From Caulobacteraceae bacterium (GTDB lineage: Bacteria > Pseudomonadota > Alphaproteobacteria > Caulobacterales > Caulobacteraceae): a DNA stretch of 12,660 nucleotides. The number at the start of each line of letters is the position of its first letter. The first letter of the stretch is position 1. The notes beneath the pieces are model-generated. The model saw only the letters and a program-made list of their open reading frames with translations. It was not told where the DNA came from and did not search any database. Below, piece after piece: positions 7,167 through 12,660 of this stretch. A program made the position numbers and the translations under genes. The stretch is taken from positions 1 through 12,660 of the forward strand of contig CANKPO010000015.1 of NCBI GenBank assembly GCA_947484535.1. Reading direction: 5' to 3'.

Positions 7167-8272
7167 TGAGCCGCGCTCTTAGGATCCGCCGCAGGGGCTG
7201 GCTGTCGCGCCGCAGAACTGGCCTCGGCAAAGGAAGGACCGGTCTTGCCGCGGACATCGACCTGAACCTCGACCGACAGACCGGGCCGCAGGGCTCCCTT
7301 AAGCGGATCATTGGCTTCCACAACGATCTTGACCGGCACGCGCTGGACAATCTTGGTAAAGTTGCCCACGGCATTCTCGACGGGGATCAGGGCAAATTCA
7401 GAACCGGTAGCGGGGGCGAAACTGTCAACCCGACCCCGGATCGGGGTCTTGCTGAAAGCATCGGCCTTGATCTCGACGCTCTGGCCAATCCGGATACGGC
7501 TAACTTGCGTCTCTTTGAAGTTGGCCAGAACAAAGGTGTCTGTCAGGGGCACGACGCTCATCAGGGCCGAACCGGGGCGAATATACTGGCCAGGACGCAC
7601 CGCGCGGGCCCCGACAATACCGGCCACCGGCGCGCGGATGACGGTGCGTTCAACTTCAATCTTGGCCTGCTGCATCGCCGCGCGGGCCGCAGCGGCCTCG
7701 GCACTGGTTTGAGCCTTGGCGGAGGTCAGGGAATTGGCGACCTGACGCTCAGCCTGCAGACTGGCTTCGGCCTGGGCGACAGTGGCACTGGTCTGGGCGG
7801 CAGCGGCGCCGACGGTCTGGAGCCGCTGGTCGGAGACCCAGCCATTGCCAGACAGGGCGCGGTATCGTTGCAGATCAAGCGCCGCGCGCTGGGCATCGAC
7901 CTTGGCACTGGTCACGACGGCGGCGCGCTGAGCGATCAGGGCCTGCTCGAGCGAGGCCTTATCATCCACGCCCCTGATCGCCGCCTCAAGGGCCGCGACC
8001 TTGGCAACGGCTTGGGCCAGCTTGGCTTCGGATTGGGAGGCATCTAGGCGCACAAGCACCTGACCGGCCTCGACCCTTTGGTTATCGGCGACCAAGACCT
8101 CGGCGACATAGCCGTCAATCTGGGGGCTGACCGTGACCGTATCGGCCTGCACATAGGCATTGTCGGTCTTTTCGTAGCGCTGCTTGTCGGTCCACCAGAC
8201 GCCGACGCCAGCGATGAGGCCCAGACCGACGACCGCAGCCACCAGCATTGGAATGAGTTTCGCTCTCGGCAT
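7163..8272 (-). CDS. emrA: EmrA/HlyD-family membrane fusion protein
   Basis: A 369-residue periplasmic adaptor of a tripartite pump. Seen: an N-terminal membrane anchor (about residues 6-27, ending VGVWWTDKQRYEKTDNAYV), the first half of the lipoyl-like domain (TVTVSPQIDGYVAEVLV...VLVRLD, about 45-77), an Ala/Gln-rich coiled-coil hairpin (about 78-206), the second lipoyl half (VERTVIRAPVAGIVG, 207-221), the beta-barrel block LANFKETQVSRIRIGQ, and the typical EmrA stretch ALIPVENAVGNFTKIVQRVPVKI. The tail after 340 is disordered (Ala/Pro-rich). The ATG at 8272 follows a G-rich ribosome site. It is the first gene of the operon; the MFS pump follows with a 4-nt overlap. It links the pump to a TolC-type channel encoded elsewhere. 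Confidence 0.94.
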   Translation of the reverse strand: MPRAKLIPMLVAAVVGLGLIAGVGVWWTDKQRYEKTDNAYVQADTVTVSPQIDGYVAEVLVADNQRVEAGQVLVRLDASQSEAKLAQAVAKVAALEAAIRGVDDKASLEQALIAQRAAVVTSAKVDAQRAALDLQRYRALSGNGWVSDQRLQTVGAAAAQTSATVAQAEASLQAERQVANSLTSAKAQTSAEAAAARAAMQQAKIEVERTVIRAPVAGIVGARAVRPGQYIRPGSALMSVVPLTDTFVLANFKETQVSRIRIGQSVEIKADAFSKTPIRGRVDSFAPATGSEFALIPVENAVGNFTKIVQRVPVKIVVEANDPLKGALRPGLSVEVQVDVRGKTGPSFAEASSAARQPAPAADPKSAAQ

Positions 8273-8294
8273 GCGCCGGCCCCCGAACTTTAAG

Positions 8295-8342
8295 TTTGAA
8301 CAGCCTGTCTATCGGGCTAGCCCTTCTGACTCAATGTTCAAA
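8295..8342. promoter_or_regulatory. 48-bp nested dyad upstream of emrA (probable operator)
   Basis: Three inverted repeats share one axis, between 8318 and 8319. The outer arms are TTTGAACA (8295-8302) and TGTTCAAA (8335-8342), perfect over 8 bp. The middle arms are GTC (8307-8309) and GAC (8328-8330). The core GGGCTAGCCC (8314-8323) is a perfect 10-bp palindrome. Thus 16 of 24 base pairs are symmetric, in three blocks separated by 4-base gaps on each side. The element begins 22 bases before the emrA start and lies between the two ends of - strand genes. It has no T-run and so is not a terminator. The position suits a TetR-type operator that would block the emrA promoter. Confidence 0.6.
8307..8341 (-). 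promoter_or_regulatory. Candidate emrA promoter overlapping the dyad
   Basis: Two overlapping readings exist on the - strand. One is TTGAACA (8335-8341), 13 bases, then GCTAGCCC (6 of 8 against the Caulobacter GCTANAWC pattern). The other is TTGAGT, 17 bases, then TAGACA. Both fall within the dyad, so a protein bound there would occlude RNA polymerase. A GANTC site (GACTC, 8328-8332) lies inside the second -35. Both are weak matches and neither can be preferred. Confidence 0.3.
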
Positions 8343-8377
8343 TGGACTGGGGCGTCCAAAAATCAACGGTCGAGCGC

Positions 8378-9103
8378 CTACCAGCTTTCTGACCAGGGCC
8401 GCAGATCGAGCTCGTGGGTCCAGCTATCCCGGGGTTGGGTGTGCAGATGCCAATAGTTGTCGGCAATATGGTCCGGATTAAGGATCCCATCATGGGCCTT
8501 GCGGGCGTAGGATTCAGGGAAGTTTTCGGCGATCCATTGGGTATCAATCGGACCATCAATCAGAGTGTGCGCGACATGGATACCCTTGGGGCCAAGCTCT
8601 CGGGCCATGCATTGAGCCAAGGCGCGCAGGGCATGTTTCGCCCCCGAAAAGGCTGAGAAGCCTTCGCGGCCCCGGACGCTAGCGGTGGCACCGGTGAACA
8701 GGATCGTACCCCTGCCACGTGGCTCCATACGGCGGGCCGCTTCGCGCCCCGTGAGGAAGCCCGCAAAGCAGCCCATCTCCCAGACCTTGAAATAGACCCG
8801 CGCGGTGGTGTCAGAGATCGAGAAGCGGACATTGGCCCCGATATTGAAGACGCAGACCTCAATCGGGCCGATCTCAGCTTCGATCCGGTCATAGAGGGCA
8901 ATGACCTCCTCTTCCTTGCGCGCATCACAGCCAAAGCCAAAGGCCTTGCCGCCCTCGGCCTCGATGGCCTCGACCAGAGCGGTGAGCTTGTCCTGCTGAC
9001 GGCGAACACCAACCGCAATAAAGCCTTCACGCGCGAAACGACGGGCAATGGCTCCGCCCAAGGCATCTCCTGCCCCAATGATCAAGGCAACCTTCGCTGT
9101 CAT
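8378..9103 (-). CDS. Atypical SDR-family protein lacking the catalytic tyrosine
   Basis: A 241-residue Rossmann-fold protein of the SDR superfamily. Seen: a degenerate nucleotide motif GAGDALG (10-16), Arg34-Arg35 after strand 2 (NADP rather than NAD), NIGAN (87-91) in place of NNAG, Thr140 at the serine position (TGATAS), and Phe152 instead of Tyr in AFSGAK, with Lys156 kept. The blocks ALRALAQCMARELGPKGIHVAH and the C-terminal HELDLRPWSESW are typical of a known bacterial SDR group that I recall carrying Phe at this place, so this is probably a family trait and not a mutation. The reaction, if any, is unknown; it may use another acid or act as a binding protein. The gene lies 36 bases downstream of the histidine kinase on the same strand, so they may share a transcript. 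Confidence 0.88.
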   Translation of the reverse strand: MTAKVALIIGAGDALGGAIARRFAREGFIAVGVRRQQDKLTALVEAIEAEGGKAFGFGCDARKEEEVIALYDRIEAEIGPIEVCVFNIGANVRFSISDTTARVYFKVWEMGCFAGFLTGREAARRMEPRGRGTILFTGATASVRGREGFSAFSGAKHALRALAQCMARELGPKGIHVAHTLIDGPIDTQWIAENFPESYARKAHDGILNPDHIADNYWHLHTQPRDSWTHELDLRPWSESW

Positions 9104-9124
9104 GTCTCGACCCCAACCTATAGA

Positions 9125-9138
9125 ATGATGATCATCAT
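9125..9138. repeat. 14-bp perfect palindrome between the kinase and SDR genes
   Basis: ATGATGATCATCAT reads the same on both strands. It fills most of the 36-base gap between the kinase stop (9140-9142) and the SDR start (9103). TATAG, a possible -10, lies between it and the SDR start. It may be an operator or an mRNA processing hairpin, but it is also a simple ATG/CAT repeat, so chance cannot be excluded. Confidence 0.35.
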
Positions 9139-9139
9139 A

Positions 9140-10924
9140 TCATGGGATCGGAATCTGGCTAGGCTCCGCATCCTCTTGACTATTGATAACCTGTTTTAGG
9201 GTTGCGACCAGCAGGTTTGGGTCTATCGGCTTGGACAGGAAGGCATCAGCGCCGACCTCGCTCCAGGCCAGACGGTGAGACATCAAGACATTGGCGGTGA
9301 TGGCGATGATGGGAGACTTGGCGTTTAGGCCGCCGCTGCGGATGAGCCTCGCCGCCTCGAGCCCGTCCATGACCGGCATCTGCATGTCGAGGAAGATCAC
9401 ATCAAAGGGACGCGCCATCGCCAAGTCTACCGCCTCTTGGCCATTGACGGCAAAGGCCACTTCGCAGCCGATGGGATCAAGGAACAGGCCGATGATCTTG
9501 CGATTGACCTCATGATCCTCAGCGACCAGCACCTTCATGGGGTCGAGCCGTGTGGGCAAGGGCTCTGGCGACAGGGGCTCACGCGCCAAACGGCGGCGGT
9601 CATGGACAAACTGCGGACCCAATATCGGCAATAGCGGCAGATCCAGATGAAACACGGACCCAAGGCCAAGCTGCGACGTCACGGTCAAGGTCCCGTCCAT
9701 CAGATGGGCAAGGTTTCGGCTAATGGCGAGACCCAAACCACTGCCGCCATATTGGCGCGTCGTGCTGCTATCGACCTGCTCGAAACTCTGAAACAGCCGA
9801 GGAAGGGCCGCCTCAGGAATGCCGCAGCCTGTGTCCTCGACCTCAAAACAGAGCCGACCCTCACCCCCCAGCCTGACCCGCAAGGTGACATGGCCACGCT
9901 CGGTGAACTTGACCGCGTTGGAGAGCAGGTTGAACAGGATTTGACGCAGGCGCAGGGGATCGGCGCGGATGGCCTGCGGCACCTTCGGATCGAGATCCAG
10001 ATTGAGCAGACAGCCCTTCTCGACAATTTGGGGCCTCCAGAGGGCCACGAGGACGTTCAACAGATCATGCAGGTCTAGATCTGAATTGGTGATGGCCAGC
10101 TTACCGCCCTCGATCCGTGACAGGTCCAGCACATCATTCAGCAGACCGAGTAGCACGTCGCTGGCATGGGTCAGCATGGACAGGTGGCTCATCTGTTCTT
10201 GGGTCAGGGATGTTCGCTTTAAGAGAAAGCCTGCTGACACCACCGCATTCATCGGTGTGCGGATCTCATGGCTGATGGTGGTCAGAAATTCGGTCTTGGC
10301 CAAGCTCGCCCTTTCGGCCGCAGCTCTGGCCGCTTCCAAGGCCATGGCTTCAGCATTGGCTTGGCGCACCGCGATGAACAGCTGTGAGATGAAATAGAGC
10401 CCGCCGAGCGTGGCCATAAGGATCGCCCATGGCCGGGTCGAGACCAGCTCCAAGGCCGGAAGCCCCAACAGAAATAGGATATGGGCCAGTCCTGCCGAAA
10501 TCAGCAACGACCGCTCGCGGCGCATGTGCAGGCTGACATGCAACAGACCGCCGCAGGCCTGGATCATGGCAAAGGCCTTGCCGATGTCACCGCCCGTTTG
10601 CCAAAGATAGAGGCTGGTCGAGGCATAGAGCGCGGTATTGAGAAAAACCACGACGCAGCACATGGCCCGATAGGCCGCCGACCGCCTATCGGTGGGGGCG
10701 CGGCGAAAGGGCCTGAGAATCAGATGGTCCAGCCCTTGACCGCAACAGACGGCGACGAACCAATAGGCGGGCCACCAAGAGGGCGAGACAATGGCTGAGG
10801 TGACGGCAAGAAAAGCCGCCAGGGCCAAACGCACCAAAAGGGTTCGCGCCCGCTCCTGTGCCACCAAGGCATAGCCCGTCTTTGCCTCCATGATCAGACA
10901 CAGCCTTAAGGGGTTAAATATCAA
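9140..10924 (-). CDS. Membrane-bound hybrid sensor histidine kinase with receiver domain
   Basis: A 594-residue signalling protein. Seen, in order: about six membrane helices (roughly residues 30-185) with short loops and no sizeable periplasmic domain; a coiled linker (about 190-212); a HisKA domain with SHEIRTPMN (phospho-His219); an ATPase domain with N box FNLLSNAVKFT (331-341), G1 DTGCGIP (364-370), F box FQSFEQ (378-383) and G2 GGSGLGLA (393-400); and a receiver domain (about 463-580) with Glu469/Asp470, phospho-acceptor Asp513 (FLDMQMP), Thr543 and Lys565. Phosphate should pass from His219 to Asp513, then to an Hpt protein not encoded here. The chosen TTG start directly follows GGAGGTGA; an ATG at 10891 (residue 12) has only a poorly spaced AAGG. 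The membrane sensor matches no named domain I know, so the stimulus is unknown. Confidence 0.93.
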   Translation of the reverse strand: MIFNPLRLCLIMEAKTGYALVAQERARTLLVRLALAAFLAVTSAIVSPSWWPAYWFVAVCCGQGLDHLILRPFRRAPTDRRSAAYRAMCCVVVFLNTALYASTSLYLWQTGGDIGKAFAMIQACGGLLHVSLHMRRERSLLISAGLAHILFLLGLPALELVSTRPWAILMATLGGLYFISQLFIAVRQANAEAMALEAARAAAERASLAKTEFLTTISHEIRTPMNAVVSAGFLLKRTSLTQEQMSHLSMLTHASDVLLGLLNDVLDLSRIEGGKLAITNSDLDLHDLLNVLVALWRPQIVEKGCLLNLDLDPKVPQAIRADPLRLRQILFNLLSNAVKFTERGHVTLRVRLGGEGRLCFEVEDTGCGIPEAALPRLFQSFEQVDSSTTRQYGGSGLGLAISRNLAHLMDGTLTVTSQLGLGSVFHLDLPLLPILGPQFVHDRRRLAREPLSPEPLPTRLDPMKVLVAEDHEVNRKIIGLFLDPIGCEVAFAVNGQEAVDLAMARPFDVIFLDMQMPVMDGLEAARLIRSGGLNAKSPIIAITANVLMSHRLAWSEVGADAFLSKPIDPNLLVATLKQVINSQEDAEPSQIPIP

Positions 10925-10932
10925 TCACCTCC
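10925..10932 (-). promoter_or_regulatory. Perfect Shine-Dalgarno sequence at the TTG start of the kinase
   Basis: GGAGGTGA complements eight bases at the 3' end of 16S rRNA. It abuts the TTG at 10924, leaving only 3 nt between GGAGG and the start codon. The same bases end a five-codon frame (ATG at 10942, TGA at 10925-10927). The site favours the TTG over the ATG at 10891. Confidence 0.55.
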
Positions 10933-10979
10933 ATACAGCCATGACGAGCAGGAGCAAATACTATTATTGGTAATCACTC

Positions 10980-11014
10980 AAAAGAAAACAGGCGAGCCTT
11001 GTGGGGCCCGCCTG
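10980..11014 (-). terminator. Rho-independent terminator of pnp
   Basis: On the - strand, CAGGCGGGCC pairs with GGCTCGCCTG (10 bp, one G-U pair) around a 6-base loop at 10989-11014. TTTTCTTTT follows. It starts about 30 bases past the pnp stop and separates pnp from the histidine kinase, which therefore needs its own promoter in the roughly 50 bases that remain. Confidence 0.9.
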
Positions 11015-11043
11015 CGATCTTGTCTTAAGTTTTTAAGGTCGGT

Positions 11044-12660
11044 TTAGGCACCGGCCTCTTCGGCTGGCACTTCACGCTTGGTCAGGTCCTCACCGGTTTC
11101 CTGATCCACAACCTTCATGGACAGCTTGACCTTACCGCGATCGTCGAAGCCCATGAGCTTGACCTTCACGATTTGGCCCTCAGTCACCACGTCCGAGGTC
11201 TTGGCGACCTTGTTCTGGGACAGTTGGCTGATATGGACCAGACCGTCCTTGGCGCCGAAGAAGTTCACGAAAGCGCCGAAATCGACGACCTTGACGACCT
11301 TACCGTCATAGATCGCGCCCAGCTCAGGCTCGGAGGCGATCGACTTGATCCAGTCGATGGCGGCCTTGATCTTGGAGCCGTCCGAAGCCGAAACCTTGAC
11401 CGTACCATCATCTTGGATGTCGATCTTGGCACCGGTCTTTTCGACGATCTCGCGGATCACCTTACCGCCCGAACCGATGACTTCACGGATCTTGTCGGTG
11501 GGGATGTTGATGGTCTCGATCTTAGGGGCATATTCGCCGATCTCAGAACGGGCACCGTCAATGGCCTTGGCCATCTCGTCGAGGATGTGGAGACGACCAC
11601 CCTTGGCCTGATTAAGGGCCCTATCCATGATCTCTTCGGTAATGCCGGGGATCTTGATGTCCATCTGCAGGCTGGTGATACCGTCAGCGGTACCGGCAAC
11701 CTTGAAGTCCATATCGCCGAGGTGATCTTCATCACCCAAGATGTCCGACAGAACCACATAGCCATCGGGCTCGAGGATCAGACCCATGGCGATACCCGAC
11801 ACAGGCTTAATCATCGGCACGCCCGCATCCATCAGCGCCAAGGAGGAGCCGCAGACCGTGGCCATCGAGGACGAGCCGTTCGACTCGGTGATCTCGGAGA
11901 CCAGACGGATGGTATAGGGGAAGTCCGACTTGGCAGGCAGCATGGGACGCAGGGCGCGCCAAGCCAACTTGCCGTGGCCGATTTCGCGGCGACCGGGCGA
12001 ACCCATGCGGCCGGTCTCACCGACCGAATAGGGAGGGAAGTTGTAGTGCAGCAGGAAGTTTTCCTTGTAGGTGCCTTCCAGCGCGTCGATGAACTGCTCG
12101 TCATCGCCGGTGCCGAGGGTGGCAACCACGAGGGCTTGGGTCTCGCCGCGTGTGAACAGGGCCGAACCGTGGGCGCGGGGCAAGATACCCACTTCACCGA
12201 TGATCGGACGGACCTTGTCGAGGGCACGGCCATCGATGCGGATCTTGGTTTCCAGAACATCGCGACGCAGAACCGAGGCTTCGCATTCCTTGAAGGCAGA
12301 GCCGAACTTGCTGCTGTCATAGCCGTCTGGGTTGGCGTCTGACTTGATCAGCGCCGAAGCGGCGATCTTCTTGGCTGCGTCCAGAGCCGCGTGGCGGTCT
12401 TGCTTGCCGGTCAGCTTGTAGGCGGCCTTCAGATCTTCGCCGACGAGGGCCTTGATCTTGTTTTCCAAGGGCGACAGGTCTTCAGCGTGGAAGTCCCAAG
12501 GCTCTTTGGCAGCATGCTCGGCCAGCTCGATGATCGCGTCGATCACGGGCTGGAAGCCGCGTTGAGCGAACATGACGCCGCCCAGAACGATGTCTTCTGG
12601 CAGTTCCTTAATTTCGGATTCAACCATCATCACGGCGTCGTTGGTGCCGGCGACAACCAG
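11044..12660 (-). CDS. pnp: Polyribonucleotide nucleotidyltransferase (PNPase), N-terminus outside the window
   Basis: The visible 538 residues are the C-terminal three quarters of PNPase, a phosphorolytic 3'-to-5' exoribonuclease of the cytoplasm that takes part in mRNA decay and sRNA turnover. The frame is open to the window edge, beginning LVVAGTNDA, so the apparent starts at 12627-12633 are internal. Seen, in visible numbering: the end of the first RNase PH core (MVESE), the helical linker, the second RNase PH core with [22 protein letters not shown], and [15 protein letters not shown] carrying the two active-site aspartates (310 and 316, matching E. coli 486 and 492), a KH domain with the GSGG loop (about 387-441), and an S1 domain (about 447-517). 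Offset against E. coli, about 175 N-terminal residues are missing. The tail after S1 is short and acidic. No defects are seen. Confidence 0.98.
   Translation of the reverse strand: MVVAGTNDAVMMVESEIKELPEDIVLGGVMFAQRGFQPVIDAIIELAEHAAKEPWDFHAEDLSPLENKIKALVGEDLKAAYKLTGKQDRHAALDAAKKIAASALIKSDANPDGYDSSKFGSAFKECEASVLRRDVLETKIRIDGRALDKVRPIIGEVGILPRAHGSALFTRGETQALVVATLGTGDDEQFIDALEGTYKENFLLHYNFPPYSVGETGRMGSPGRREIGHGKLAWRALRPMLPAKSDFPYTIRLVSEITESNGSSSMATVCGSSLALMDAGVPMIKPVSGIAMGLILEPDGYVVLSDILGDEDHLGDMDFKVAGTADGITSLQMDIKIPGITEEIMDRALNQAKGGRLHILDEMAKAIDGARSEIGEYAPKIETINIPTDKIREVIGSGGKVIREIVEKTGAKIDIQDDGTVKVSASDGSKIKAAIDWIKSIASEPELGAIYDGKVVKVVDFGAFVNFFGAKDGLVHISQLSQNKVAKTSDVVTEGQIVKVKLMGFDDRGKVKLSMKVVDQETGEDLTKREVPAEEAGA

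Noticed and set aside
8314..8323. GGGCTAGCCC as a terminator for the SDR at 8378-9103
   Set aside because: A perfect palindrome has no loop of its own, no T-run follows on either strand, and it sits at the centre of a larger operator-like dyad.
10925..11043. Possible small RNA gene or tRNA between the kinase and pnp
   Set aside because: The only structured part is the pnp terminator; the rest is AT-rich leader with no cloverleaf or second hairpin, and no convincing promoter.
11173..12342. 389-codon + strand open frame opposite pnp
   Set aside because: It is the antisense of a clearly conserved PNPase sequence. Long stop-free antisense frames are expected at this GC content, and the protein has a low-complexity Gly/Asp/Arg/Leu composition without domains.

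Overview
The window reads as chromosomal DNA of a moderately GC-rich Alphaproteobacterium. The PNPase sequence, the codon use and several GANTC (CcrM-type) motifs fit the order Caulobacterales best, but that placement is inference. Gene density is high: ten complete genes, two partial genes at the edges, and no gene-free stretch above 300 bases. I see no rRNA, tRNA, CRISPR array, insertion sequence or phage gene.

Layout. Left edge (1-240): the 3' end of an unrecognised + strand gene, overlapping tail-to-tail with a - strand haloalkane-dehalogenase-like alpha/beta hydrolase (237-1298). A strong UUCG-loop terminator (1396-1429) separates this hydrolase from the next - strand gene, an HSD10-type 3-hydroxyacyl-CoA dehydrogenase (1453-2235). 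A divergent gap (2236-2418) follows, then a YhhN/TMEM86-family membrane protein on the + strand (2419-3078). Its end overlaps the end of an EamA/DMT transporter (3067-4011, -), which is coupled by an ATGA overlap to a classical SDR (4008-4892, -).

Centre (4969-8272, -): a compact drug-export operon transcribed emrA-like, emrB-like, tetR. The genes overlap by 4 nt and 1 nt, so the regulator is translated last and probably controls its own operon. Upstream of emrA lies the most striking non-coding structure of the window, a 48-bp element (8295-8342) in which three nested inverted repeats share one exact dyad axis. It looks like an operator.

Right part: an atypical SDR that lacks the catalytic tyrosine (8378-9103, -), a six-helix hybrid sensor histidine kinase with a C-terminal receiver (9140-10924, -), a rho-independent terminator (10980-11014), and the C-terminal three quarters of polynucleotide phosphorylase (pnp, 11044-12660, -).

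As a system, the middle looks like a small catabolism and detoxification neighbourhood: three unrelated SDRs, a dehalogenase-fold hydrolase, a tripartite-type efflux pump with its own repressor, and a DMT exporter. The strongest leads are the nested dyad before emrA and the hydrolase whose usual catalytic acid position is cysteine. No clearly new multi-gene system is evident.
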